Below are positions 7,214-15,190 of a stretch of 19,985 nt of DNA, piece after piece. Source of the stretch: CAYMOV01 sp964392085 (GTDB taxonomy: Bacteria; Oederibacteriota; Muellerivitia; Muellerivitales; Muellerivitaceae). The stretch is from assembly GCA_964392085.1 (NCBI GenBank), contig CAYMOV010000041.1, forward strand, positions 1-19,985, read 5' to 3'. How positions within the stretch are numbered: the first letter of the stretch is position 1; every line of letters begins with the position of its first letter. The notes below the pieces were generated by a model. It was not told the DNA's origin. It saw only the letters and a program-made list of their open reading frames with translations, and did not search any database. The position numbers were made by a program, and so were the translations under genes.

Positions 7214-9514
7214 ATGCGTTTCTTGGATAAAAAATTTCGAGCCCTCGCCTTTCCCGCGGCCGCGGTCGCCCTGACGGCCATCGTGGCCCTCCAAGGTTGC
7301 GCGCCGACCAAGACCGGGATTCGGACCACCCAGGTCTCCCCCTCGGCTTCCGCCACCCCCAAGCCCAACCTGGTGGAAGTCCGCCCCGTGGTGGATTCAG
7401 CCGCCGGCAAAGCCGCCCTCGCATCGGTCCAAGACCAATCGGTGACGCCGGACAACGTCCAGACCTTCATGACCGCCGCGCAATGGTTGTTCAACCAGGG
7501 GAAGTATAAGGACGCCTCCACCCTTTTCCAGAAGTCCTCGACCGACGGACCCAAGGGGGAGGCGACCCTCCGGGCCCAGTACCTCGTGGGCGAGTGTTAT
7601 TACGAGTCCAACCAGTATCTCGCGGCCCTGTCGGCCTACCAGAAGGTCCTCGACCTTTCCCCGAATTCCGATTACGGCAAGCAGTCCCGATTGATGATGA
7701 CGTTCATGCTGAAGTATTCCCTGGATGAGTCCACCCTGGCCCAGTTTGTGGCGAACTACCCGGATTCCCCCCTCGCTTGCGAGGGCCAATTCCAGTTGGG
7801 CCGCCGCCAGGCGGATGGGGGGGGGCGGGTGGAGGCCCTCCAAACCCTCAAGTCCTTCCTCGCCAAGTGCCCCCGCCACCCGTCGGCGGAAGACGCCCGC
7901 ATCCTGGTCCAGGGATTGGAGACCGGAGGGTCCGGGAAGGCCCGCCGCATCGGGGTGTTGGTTCCCTTGACCGGTTCCTACGCCGCCTTCGGCCAATCCG
8001 TAGCCGACGGCGTGAAGCTGGCCTTGGAGAAGGCCAATCAGTCCCTTCCGCCCGATGAGCAAGTGGAGCCGATCCTGCGGGATACCCAGGGTGATTCGGT
8101 GGAGGCCGTCAAGGCGGCCCGGGCCCTCATCCAGGACGACCAGGTCGACGCGATCATCGGCCCCGTCACCGGGTCCGAGACCGCCGCGGTGGCCGCCGTG
8201 ACCAACCCGCTCCACGCCCTGTTGATCTGCCCCGCGGCCAGCCGGGACGGCTTCTCCTCCATCGGGCCTTACGTCTTCCGCAACAGCCTCACCAACGAGC
8301 TCCAGGGGCGGGCCATCGCCCAATACGCGGTCCAAAAAATGGGGCTTAAGCGCTTCGCCATCCTCAGCCCCCAGGACGCCTATGGGGATGTGCTTTCCAG
8401 CTCCTTCCGCGGGGAGGTGGAGGCGCTCGGATCCACCATCGTGGCCGCCGTCACCTATCCGCCGAACACCACGGACTTCAGGCAGGCCCTGACCACCCTG
8501 GGCGGCCGGAACCCCTCGGTGGACAAGGAAAACGACCGCGAGAACCAGCGGCGAGGCCAGGAGTTGGCCTACAGCCTCAAGAAGGCGACGCTGAAAGCCC
8601 TCCTGCCGATCGCGGCCCTGGGGAAAGCCACCACCGTCGCGGCGGCCTGGGCCCCCTTCGCGGAAGGCTACACCAACACCGAATGCCCCCGGGCGGGGAC
8701 GCTCGTGGCCGGGGCCGTCCAGGACGGTTTCTCGACCCTCCAAGGGCCCGTGAGGTCCACGGACCTCGCGACCCAGGCCCTCAGCCGCCTGCCGTCGGAG
8801 ATGCAGGGCAATACGGTGAGCGCCTCCCTGGACGATTGGGCCGCCGTGATGGCGGACCTGCAGGTAAACCTCTTGGTGACGGGGGCCGTGATCGAGACCG
8901 ATTCCGTGGCCGAGACGGGCGTCGACCCGACCTGGGACTACCAGGTCCGTCTCGACAGCTTCTACCTGGCCCCCGGCGCCACGGAGCCCAAGGCCTCCAG
9001 CGTGACCCTGAAATACCAGGCGTTCAAAGGCTCGGAGTTCGTCCGGGACGCCCTGACCTTCGACGCCCTGTACCTGCCGGCCCACACTCCGGATGTCCCT
9101 TTGGTGACGTCCCAACTCCGTTTCTACGACCTTCACCCCCAACTCCTGGGGGGACACCTTTGGGAAAACGATTCGGTGGTGCGGGACGGGGGGGACGCGG
9201 TCAACGGCGCGGTCTTCGTCACGGGTTTCTGGGCGGAAAGCTCCCTGGGACCCGGGAAGGATTTCGTCACGGCCTTCGGGGCGAAATACGGCCGCAAACC
9301 GGACCTGTTGGCGGCCCAGTCCTACGACGCCGCCCGGATGCTCCTGGAGGTATTCCGGGGTTCCCAGAACCGTGAGGAGGTCCGGAGCCGGCTTTCGCAG
9401 CTCAAGGACTTCAAGGGGGCGAGCGGCGACACGTCCTTCAACGGGGACGGAAACGCCCAGAAGATCCTGCCGATCCTCCAGATCCAGAACGGCAAGGTCA
9501 AGCAACTCCAATAA
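7214..9514 (+). CDS. LpoA-like lipoprotein: TPR repeats plus periplasmic-binding domain with an inserted domain
   Basis: A 766-residue lipoprotein: signal peptide with lipobox LQGC (Cys29), then a Ser/Pro/Ala linker. About four TPR-like helical pairs follow (residues roughly 60-235; WLFNQGKYKDASTLFQKS, LVGECYYESNQYLAAL). From about 245 a type I periplasmic-binding (branched-chain amino acid receptor, Peripla_BP_6) domain begins: GVLVPLTGSYAAFGQ, IIGPVTGSET, AILSPQDAYGD. TPR plus this domain is the layout of LpoA, the outer-membrane activator of penicillin-binding protein PBP1A. At about 437 the fold is interrupted by roughly 175 residues and resumes at FDALYLPAHTPD (about 615) to the end. The insert contains NLLVTGAVIETDS, reminiscent of the CsgG/TolB-N/LpoB type of fold (weak inference). 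ATG 7214 has AAGGAAG upstream. It lies 28 nt after the glycosidase gene and is probably co-transcribed with it. A solute-receptor role is the alternative. Confidence 0.82.
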   Translation: MRFLDKKFRALAFPAAAVALTAIVALQGCAPTKTGIRTTQVSPSASATPKPNLVEVRPVVDSAAGKAALASVQDQSVTPDNVQTFMTAAQWLFNQGKYKDASTLFQKSSTDGPKGEATLRAQYLVGECYYESNQYLAALSAYQKVLDLSPNSDYGKQSRLMMTFMLKYSLDESTLAQFVANYPDSPLACEGQFQLGRRQADGGGRVEALQTLKSFLAKCPRHPSAEDARILVQGLETGGSGKARRIGVLVPLTGSYAAFGQSVADGVKLALEKANQSLPPDEQVEPILRDTQGDSVEAVKAARALIQDDQVDAIIGPVTGSETAAVAAVTNPLHALLICPAASRDGFSSIGPYVFRNSLTNELQGRAIAQYAVQKMGLKRFAILSPQDAYGDVLSSSFRGEVEALGSTIVAAVTYPPNTTDFRQALTTLGGRNPSVDKENDRENQRRGQELAYSLKKATLKALLPIAALGKATTVAAAWAPFAEGYTNTECPRAGTLVAGAVQDGFSTLQGPVRSTDLATQALSRLPSEMQGNTVSASLDDWAAVMADLQVNLLVTGAVIETDSVAETGVDPTWDYQVRLDSFYLAPGATEPKASSVTLKYQAFKGSEFVRDALTFDALYLPAHTPDVPLVTSQLRFYDLHPQLLGGHLWENDSVVRDGGDAVNGAVFVTGFWAESSLGPGKDFVTAFGAKYGRKPDLLAAQSYDAARMLLEVFRGSQNREEVRSRLSQLKDFKGASGDTSFNGDGNAQKILPILQIQNGKVKQLQ

Positions 9515-9602
9515 CACCCCGCCGGTCGGCCTTTTCCTGAATCAAGACGGCGGACCCCGGGTAGGATGTCCCGATCCGATCACCGATGAATGAGGCCAAA
9601 CC

Positions 9603-10997
9603 TTGAGCGAACACGGTAAATACGGCCCCCCCAAGGGCATGCGCGATTGGTCCCCACGGGAGACCCTGATGCGGCAGGAGCTCATGGCCCGCATCGGCGC
9701 GCTGTACCAGCTCTACGGCTTCCAGCCCATCGATACCCCCGCTTTGGAGAACCTCGAGGTTTTGTTCGGCAAGGGCGGCGGGGAGAACGAAAAGCTCCTC
9801 TTCAAGGTCTTGAAGCGAGGGGATGAGTTCGAGAAGTGGTTGTCCGGCACGCTTGGGTCGGGCGGGGTCCGGCCTGAGGACGGCGGGGAAAAGCCTGGAT
9901 TGACGGGTCCCGCCGACATGGGACTCCGGTTCGACTTGACGGTGCCCTTGGCCCGCTACGTGGCCAGCCACTCGGCCGACCTGCCCCGGGTCTTCCGGGT
10001 GTACCACATCGGCCCCGTTTGGCGGGCCGACCGCCCCCAAAAGGGCCGCTTCCGCGAGTTCTACCAATGCGACATCGACGTGGTGGGCGGGGAGTCCATC
10101 CACCACGAGGTGGAGATCCTCACGGCCTCTGAGCGCGCGCTGAACTCCCTAGGGCTGGGCAAGATCCGGCTGCGGCTTTCCGACAAACGGTTCCTCCCGA
10201 TCCTCCTCGGGGGCCTCGGGGTGGAGGCGGGGAAGGCCCCGAATGTCTCCCTGGCCCTCGACAAGCTCGACAAGAAGGCCCTTCCCGACGTATTGGCCGA
10301 GATCCAGGAGGCCCTGGGCGAGGGCCCCGTGGCCCACCGCGTCATGGATTTCGTGGCCGAGTGCCAAGGCAACCGGGTGGACCTGAAGATGCTGGAGAAC
10401 TTCAAACTGCCAGAGGAGCACGACGGGGTGACCTTGACCCGCGTCATCCAGAACCTCCGGGACATCGTGGTGGAGATGCGTAAGATCAACCCGGTCACCT
10501 CCATCCATTTCGACCCCCTCCTCGTGCGGGGCATGGATTACTACACGGGCCCCGTATTCGAGGCGGGGTTGGAGGGCGTTTCCTATTCCATCGGGGGCGG
10601 GGGACGGTACGACAAGTTGATCGGCCGGTTCCTCGGCAAGGAAATGCCCGCGGTGGGCTTCTCCATCGGTTTCGAGCGCATCCTGGCGGCCCTGCAGGAG
10701 AAGGAACCCAAGGGGTCCATGGCCAAGGCCCGTCGTGTGTTCCTGATCAACGCCGGCCAAAGCGCCACGGACATCCACCTGACCGCCGAGAAGCTCCGTG
10801 AGGGCGGCATCGCGGTGGAGACCTATTTCGTGGACGCCGATTTCGGCCGCCAGATGAAGATGGCGGAGGCCCTGGGGATCGAGTTCGCGGTCAAGGAATT
10901 CAGTCCCCTCGACGGGACCTACCTCGTTAGGAAGCTCTCGGAGCGGCGGGACCTCTCGGTCAATTTGACGGAACTGAAGAATCTCCTGTTGGAATAA
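9603..10997 (+). CDS. hisS: Histidyl-tRNA synthetase
   Basis: Class II aminoacyl-tRNA synthetase that charges tRNA-His. Seen in 464 residues: N-terminal PPKGMRDW, motif 1 region LYGFQPIDTPALEN, the HisRS-type GGGENEKLLFK, motif 2 FRVYHIGPVWRADRP with the following GRFREFYQCDID, the histidine-binding loop LVRGMDYYTGPVFE, SIGGGGRYDKL, motif 3 VGFSIGFERI, and a C-terminal anticodon-binding domain from about residue 375 (RRVFLINAG). Between GDEFEKWL and the strand before motif 2 there is a roughly 35-residue Gly/Pro-rich loop. TTG 9603 is supported by GAGG 7 nt upstream and by alignment of the N-terminal PPKGMRDW. It lies 88 nt after the lipoprotein gene with only weak hairpin or promoter signals between, so read-through from upstream is possible. 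Confidence 0.97.
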   Translation: MSEHGKYGPPKGMRDWSPRETLMRQELMARIGALYQLYGFQPIDTPALENLEVLFGKGGGENEKLLFKVLKRGDEFEKWLSGTLGSGGVRPEDGGEKPGLTGPADMGLRFDLTVPLARYVASHSADLPRVFRVYHIGPVWRADRPQKGRFREFYQCDIDVVGGESIHHEVEILTASERALNSLGLGKIRLRLSDKRFLPILLGGLGVEAGKAPNVSLALDKLDKKALPDVLAEIQEALGEGPVAHRVMDFVAECQGNRVDLKMLENFKLPEEHDGVTLTRVIQNLRDIVVEMRKINPVTSIHFDPLLVRGMDYYTGPVFEAGLEGVSYSIGGGGRYDKLIGRFLGKEMPAVGFSIGFERILAALQEKEPKGSMAKARRVFLINAGQSATDIHLTAEKLREGGIAVETYFVDADFGRQMKMAEALGIEFAVKEFSPLDGTYLVRKLSERRDLSVNLTELKNLLLE

Positions 10998-11067
10998 AGC
11001 GGGCTCCACATCGTCACAAGGCCCCCGCCCGAGCTCGGCCCCCCGGTCTGGCGCCTGGAACCGGTTG

Positions 11068-11105
11068 TGATAAGATACGCGTCCTTCAAGGCCCCTTCCG
11101 GGGGC
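11068..11105 (+). promoter_or_regulatory. Extended -10 promoter and leader hairpin of aspS
   Basis: TGATAAGAT at 11068-11076 reads as an extended -10 element (TGN then TAAGAT); there is no good -35. Transcription would start near 11083. The roughly 48-nt leader contains GCCCC (11091-11095), loop TTCCG and GGGGC (11101-11105), with no T-run, so it is a structured leader rather than a terminator. Confidence 0.45.
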
Positions 11106-11130
11106 TGAATCCATCCAAGGGAGACCCTCC

Positions 11131-13076
11131 GTGCCGGACCTGATGGGCGACTGGAAACGTAGCCATACCTGCGGCGACCTCAAGGCCTCGAACGAGGGCC
11201 AAGAGGTCATCCTGATGGGTTGGGTGAACTCCCGCCGGGACCACGGCGGGCTGGTCTTCACGGACCTGCGGGACCGCTTCGGCCTGACCCAGGTGGTGTT
11301 CGAACCCGGGCTGGCCGACGTCGGCCAACAGCAATCCCACCTGATCCGAAACGAATGGGTCCTGGNNNNNNNNNNNNNNNNNNNNNNNNNNNNNNNNNNN
11401 NNNNNNNNNNNNNNNNNNNNNNNNNNNNNNNNNNNNNNNNNNNNNNNNNNNNNNNNNNNNNNNNNCTGGCCGACGTCGGCCAACAGCAATCCCACCTGAT
11501 CCGAAACGAATGGGTCCTGGCCGTCAAGGGCAAGGTCACCCGGCGCCCCGAGGGGACGGTCAACCCGAAGCTCTCCACCGGCGAGATTGAGGTCCGCTGT
11601 TCCGAGGTGCGGGTGCTGAACCCGTCCCAGACCCCGGTGTTCCCCGTGGAGGACCACGTCGAGGCCTCTGAGGAACTGCGCCTGCAGTACCGATACCTCG
11701 ACCTCCGCCGCCCCGCCATGCGGGACAGGCTGGTGGCCCGGTCCAAGATCGCCCAGGCCATCCGGCGCTACCTGGATTCGCAGTCCTTCCTCGAGATCGA
11801 GACGCCCCTCCTCATCAAGAGCACGCCTGAGGGCGCCCGCGAGTACATCGTTCCCAGCCGGGTCAACGCGGGAAAGTTCTTCGTCCTGCCCCAGAGCCCC
11901 CAACTCCTCAAGCAGATCTGCATGGTGGCCGGTTTGGACCGCTACTATCAGGTGGCCAAGTGCTTCCGCGACGAGGACCTGCGCGCCGACCGCCAGCCGG
12001 AGTTCACCCAAGTGGACCTGGAGATGTCCTTTGTGTCCGAGGAGGACGTCATGGGCATCGGCGAGGGCATCCTGAAGGCCGTCTTCAAGGATTTCTTCGG
12101 GGAGGACCTGAAAGCGCCCTTCCGCCGCCTGTCCTACGCCGAGGCCATGGGCGTCTACGGGAGCGACAAGCCCGACCTGCGGTTCGACCTGCCCCTGGTG
12201 GAAGTGGGCGACATCGTCAAACGTTCCCAGTTCAAGGTGTTCAACGACGTCGTGGGCCGGGGCGGCATCGTCAAGGCCCTCAACGCCAAGGGCTGCGGGG
12301 AGTTCTCGCGCAAGGACCTGGACGACCTAACCGCCTACGTGGGCAAGTACGGCGCCAAGGGCATGGCCTGGTTCAAGGTCAAGGACGGCAAACTCGAGTC
12401 GAACCTGGTCAAGTATTTCCCCGAGGACGTCCAGAAGGACCTGAGGGAAGCCTTGAAAGCCGAGAACGGCGACCTGTTGCTCTTCGGGGCCGACGAAGCG
12501 GCGGTGGTGCACGCGTCGCTGGGAGCCCTTAGGGGCGAGATCGCCCGCAGGACCGGCCTGATCGAGAAGGGCCCGAAGTGGGCCTTTTGCTGGGTGGTGG
12601 ATTTCCCCTGCTTCGAGAAGGACGAGAAGGGCAACCTCATGGCGGTCAACCATCCCTTCACGGCCCCCAAGGAAAAGGATTTGGCCCTGTTGGACCAGGA
12701 CCCCACGAAGGCCCAAGCCCGGGCCTACGACGTGGTGCTGAACGGGTTCGAACTCGGAGGCGGCAGCATCCGTATCCACCGGCCGGACCTCCAGGCCAAG
12801 ATCTTCGAGCTCCTGAAGATCGCCCCGGAGGACGCCGAGCGCAAGTTTGGGTTTCTCCTGAAGGCCCTCTCCTACGGGGCCCCGCCCCACGGCGGCATGG
12901 CTTTCGGCCTGGATCGGATCGTCATGCTCCTGACCGGCGCCACCTCGATCCGCGACGTCATCGCCTTCCCCAAGACGGCCAAGGCGGTCTGCCTCCTGAC
13001 CAACGCACCATCGATCATTGAGGACAAGTTGCTCGAGGAGAACCGCATCCAAATCGTACCGGAGGACCTCAGTTAA
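11131..13076 (+). CDS. aspS: Aspartyl-tRNA synthetase (interrupted by assembly gap)
   Basis: Class IIb synthetase that charges tRNA-Asp. The N-terminal OB-fold anticodon domain is visible at about residues 10-110 (GWVNSRRDHGGLVFTDLRDR). The catalytic domain has motif 1 around the QSFLEIETPLL segment, motif 2 FRDEDLRADRQPEFTQ (about 227-242) and motif 3 GGMAFGLDRIVMLL (about 536-549), with the bacterial-type insert between motifs 2 and 3. GTG 11131 has AAGGGAG 7 nt upstream. A 100-N gap at 11366-11465 is flanked by identical 55-nt copies. Joining 11365 directly to 11521 restores VLAVKGKV in one frame and gives 596 residues, the usual bacterial size. The nominal frame 11220-13076 has a false N-terminus. 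No gatCAB genes are in the window, so discriminating versus non-discriminating type is not addressed. It lies 133 nt after hisS with its own probable promoter. Confidence 0.95.
11366..11465. other. Assembly gap (100 N) with 55-nt identical flanks inside aspS
   Basis: Positions 11311-11365 are repeated exactly at 11466-11520 (beginning CTGGCCGACGTCGGCC, ending TGGGTCCTGG). As at the first gap, the copies touch the Ns and are 55 nt long. Removing one copy and the Ns restores the AspRS frame. Confidence 0.92.
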
Positions 13077-13168
13077 AACCGGGAACCCCAAGGAATGCCA
13101 AAGGGTCCTATCGATATGATTGGGGGTAGTAATTGGGCCGGTTTCAGTCCCAAAGCCCTTGAGACAGC

Positions 13169-13199
13169 TTGACACCCCCCGGGGGGTGGGACGCATAAT
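13169..13199 (+). promoter_or_regulatory. Promoter with unusually long 19-nt spacer, upstream of the lipoprotein pair
   Basis: A perfect TTGACA (13169-13174) and CATAAT (13194-13199, five of six) are separated by 19 nt instead of 17. A 16-nt perfect palindrome fills most of the spacer. Promoters with 19-20 nt spacers and a centred dyad are the hallmark of MerR-family activator control; applying that here is inference. The start would fall near 13206. Confidence 0.6.
13173..13188. promoter_or_regulatory. Perfect 16-nt palindrome, candidate operator
   Basis: CACCCCCCGGGGGGTG is self-complementary over all 16 positions. It overlaps the last two bases of the -35 element and ends 5 nt before the -10. 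It could be a regulator site acting on the promoter. The G/C runs mean it may also be a chance GC-rich hairpin; it lies upstream of the predicted start and so is not in this promoter's transcript. Confidence 0.45.
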
Positions 13200-13268
13200 G
13201 TGGCCTGAACGGAAACCACGCTCCCTGGTCGGTTCCTCCGCGAGGTCCACAACCCCTAGGAGGGCGCC

Positions 13269-13457
13269 GTGGGTTTTCTGAAGTTATTGGCCGTTTTGGG
13301 GGCTGTTGGTTTTTTGGCGGCGGGTTGCATCGACCCCAATACCGGACGACTTATGGGAATGGACGCAGGACCGACCAAGACCGTGGCCCCCGCGTCGGAT
13401 CCGGGACAGGCTTCGCCGAACGGCCAGGAAACCCAACCGGCGGATAATTCACAGTAA
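13269..13457 (+). CDS. Small lipoprotein of unknown function
   Basis: A 62-residue protein: a hydrophobic signal peptide ending in lipobox LAAGC (Cys20), then a short Pro/Ala/Thr/Gln-rich mature part of about 43 residues with no recognisable domain. The mature part is probably disordered and tethered by lipid to a membrane. The residue after Cys20 is Ile, then Asp; an Asp directly after Cys would be the classical inner-membrane signal in Enterobacteria, so sorting cannot be called. GTG 13269 has a strong AGGAGGG at 13258-13264. It is the first gene behind the long-spacer promoter and lies 74 nt before another lipoprotein gene. Entericidin-like and other tiny lipoproteins have this size, but I see no specific similarity. 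Confidence 0.72.
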   Translation: MGFLKLLAVLGAVGFLAAGCIDPNTGRLMGMDAGPTKTVAPASDPGQASPNGQETQPADNSQ

Positions 13458-13471
13458 GTCAAATGATGGGT

Positions 13472-13497
13472 CGGGGGAGGGTTGAAGCCCTTTCCCG
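13472..13497 (+). other. Intergenic hairpin between the two lipoprotein genes
   Basis: CGGGGGAGGG (13472-13481) pairs with CCCTTTCCCG (13488-13497), including two G-U pairs, around a TTGAAG loop. No T-run follows, so it is more likely an mRNA stability or processing element, or a weak attenuator setting the ratio of the two lipoproteins, than a full terminator. Confidence 0.5.
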
Positions 13498-13531
13498 GGA
13501 CGAATAAACATTCAATAAGGGGAGGTTTGGG

Positions 13532-13963
13532 ATGCGTTCTTTCAAAGTGCTGATGGCCTTGACGGCCGCCAGTCTTCTGGTGGTGGGTTGCGGCGGGAAA
13601 AAGCGGATTGAGGGTTCTGAAGTCCCGGCCCAGCCGCAGACCAACGAACAAGTCCAGGCCCAAACGGCCGCCCCGGCCAAGGCCGAGGCTTCCTCCAAGT
13701 ACACCGTGGTGAAGGGCGATACCCTCTGGGCCATCTCCGGCAAGAGCAGCGCCTACGGCGATCCGTTCCAGTGGCCGCTGATCTTCAAGGCCAACCGGGA
13801 CCAGATCCAGGACCCGGACCTGATCTACCCGAAGCAGGAGTTCTCGGTGCGCAAGGGCGTGCCCCAGGCCGAGGTGGACAAGGCCCGCAAGTCGGCCTCC
13901 GACACCCCGAAATTCGTGCCCCACACCAAGCCCCGCGAGACCCTGCCGGTCGATTATTTCTGA
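13532..13963 (+). CDS. LysM-domain lipoprotein
   Basis: A 143-residue protein: lipoprotein signal with lipobox VVGC (Cys20), a Gln/Ala/Pro-rich linker (about 25-55) and one LysM domain at about 56-107, beginning YTVVKGDTLWAISGKSSAYG and ending with DPDLIYPKQEFSV. LysM binds N-acetylglucosamine-containing glycans, so the protein probably links an envelope membrane to peptidoglycan. The variant with YGDPFQWPLIFKANRD is typical of stand-alone bacterial LysM lipoproteins. The short C-terminal tail (108-143) is Lys/Pro-rich. ATG 13532 has GGGGAGG 6 nt upstream. It is likely co-transcribed with the preceding small lipoprotein and ends at a very strong terminator. Confidence 0.88.
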   Translation: MRSFKVLMALTAASLLVVGCGGKKRIEGSEVPAQPQTNEQVQAQTAAPAKAEASSKYTVVKGDTLWAISGKSSAYGDPFQWPLIFKANRDQIQDPDLIYPKQEFSVRKGVPQAEVDKARKSASDTPKFVPHTKPRETLPVDYF

Positions 13964-14001
13964 TCGAACCGTTACAGGATCCGACGTCGAAGGTCGCTGG
14001 C

Positions 14002-14040
14002 GACTCCCTTGTCCCTTTGGGGCAGGGGAGTCTTTTTTTT
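14002..14040 (+). terminator. Very strong rho-independent terminator after the LysM lipoprotein
   Basis: A 13-bp stem, GACTCCCTTGTCC (14002-14014) with GGGCAGGGGAGTC (14020-14032), including two wobble pairs. The loop is CTTTG, and eight consecutive T follow immediately (14033-14040). Confidence 0.93.
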
Positions 14041-14075
14041 ACCCCCGCTGTAGCATGGGCTTGAAAGTCTTGGCT

Positions 14076-14096
14076 AACCGCCAACCGCCAACCGCT
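14076..14096. repeat. Short tandem repeat, three 7-nt units
   Basis: AACCGCC, AACCGCC, AACCGCT in tandem, followed by AACGGCG. It lies in the gap between the LysM terminator and phoH. The flanking 14041-14175 otherwise shows no gene and no convincing promoter, although phoH must start transcription here or upstream. Confidence 0.6.
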
Positions 14097-14175
14097 AACG
14101 GCGGGCCCCTCGGGTGGGTTTCGGGTCTCGCGGGTATTTTGGAAAGCGCTGGAACGATTTTCACGGAAAGAGTCC

Positions 14176-15180
14176 ATGTCCCAAGCCGTCGTCCGTAAAA
14201 TCCACCTGACCGATCCCCGGGAATGGGTCCAGCTCTGCGGCGAGCGCGAGGGGACCCTCCGGTCCCTCAAGGACGCCTTCGAGGTCCAATTGGTGGCGCG
14301 AGGTGACGAGATCCTCCTCTCGGGGGAACCCGAGGAAGTGGCGCGGGCGGCGCAGGTCTTGGAGCGTCTCCGGGGTGAACTCCAGAAGGGCCATGAGGGT
14401 TACATCTCCCCGTTCCAGGTGGAACAGGCCATCGCCCATGAGAAGAACCCGGGTTCGGAGAAGATGGAACCCTCCGGAAATTCCGGGGACACCCTGCTCC
14501 TGTCCTCGCGCAAGAAGCCCATCGCGCCCAAGACGGCCAACCAGCGCCGCTACGTCGATGCCATCCGCCGTAATGACGTGGTCTTCGGGGTCGGACCCGC
14601 GGGGACCGGTAAGACCTACCTGGCTATGGCCATGGCGGTGGCCGCCCTCCGCAACGGGGACGTCCACCGGTTGATCCTGACGAGGCCCGCGGTGGAGGCG
14701 GGGGAGAAGCTGGGCTTCCTGCCGGGCGACCTCCAGGACAAGGTGGATCCCTACCTTCGGCCGCTCTACGACGCGCTTTACGACATGATCGAGTTCGAGA
14801 AGCTCCAACGACTGTTCCAGCAGAAGATGGTCGAGGTGGCGCCCCTGGCCTACATGCGCGGCCGGACCCTTACGAACGCCTTCATCATCCTGGATGAGGC
14901 GCAGAACACCAAACCCGAGCAGATGAAGATGTTCCTGACCCGGATGGGAATGGGGTCCCGGATGGTGGTGACGGGCGACGTCACCCAGGTGGACCTGCCC
15001 CGCGACCAAGAGTCGGGCCTCGTCAAGATCCGGGGAATCCTCCAGGGCGTGCAGGGCGTGGCCTTCGTGGACTTCGAGAAGGTCGACGTGGTTCGCCACC
15101 CCTTGGTGGGGAGGATCATCGAGGCTTACGAGAACGACGAGAACCGGAAGAAATCCCAAACACCCCCTCCGGGGCGATGA
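14176..15180 (+). CDS. phoH: PhoH-like P-loop ATPase
   Basis: A cytosolic ATPase of the PhoH/YbeZ family (334 residues), associated with RNA metabolism and a functional partner of the YbeY endoribonuclease. Seen: an N-terminal KH-like segment (about 15-70, with DAFEVQLVARGDEILLSG), Walker A GPAGTGKT at 140-147, LILTRPAVEAGEKLGFLPGD after it, Walker B FIILDEAQN at about 236-244, and VVTGDVTQVDLP (sensor) near 265. Length and motif order match YbeZ; no C-terminal PIN domain is added. ATG 14176 has GGAAAGAG 5 nt upstream. The gene is followed by ybeY after 10 nt, the conserved ybeZ-ybeY arrangement, so the two are almost certainly one operon. Confidence 0.95.
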   Translation: MSQAVVRKIHLTDPREWVQLCGEREGTLRSLKDAFEVQLVARGDEILLSGEPEEVARAAQVLERLRGELQKGHEGYISPFQVEQAIAHEKNPGSEKMEPSGNSGDTLLLSSRKKPIAPKTANQRRYVDAIRRNDVVFGVGPAGTGKTYLAMAMAVAALRNGDVHRLILTRPAVEAGEKLGFLPGDLQDKVDPYLRPLYDALYDMIEFEKLQRLFQQKMVEVAPLAYMRGRTLTNAFIILDEAQNTKPEQMKMFLTRMGMGSRMVVTGDVTQVDLPRDQESGLVKIRGILQGVQGVAFVDFEKVDVVRHPLVGRIIEAYENDENRKKSQTPPPGR

Positions 15181-15190
15181 GAAGGTCCCG

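Noticed and set aside
7397..9517. A 706-codon open frame on the minus strand opposite the LpoA-like gene
   Set aside because: It mirrors the plus-strand gene in the frame where G/C-ending codons avoid stops. The translation is Gly/Val/Arg/Leu-rich with no domains, and the plus strand has a clear lipoprotein with ribosome site.
9519..9534. GCCGGTCGGCC followed by four T as a terminator before hisS
   Set aside because: The stem is only 4 bp with a 2-nt loop and the T-run is short; not stable enough to call.
10149..12011. A 620-codon minus-strand frame spanning hisS, the intergenic region and aspS
   Set aside because: It runs through the N-gap and opposite two essential synthetase genes; composition is that of a shadow frame.
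13077..13168. A possible RNA gene or terminator after aspS
   Set aside because: Only weak, bulged pairings (such as GGAACCC with GGGTCC) without a T-run; no tRNA-like arms.
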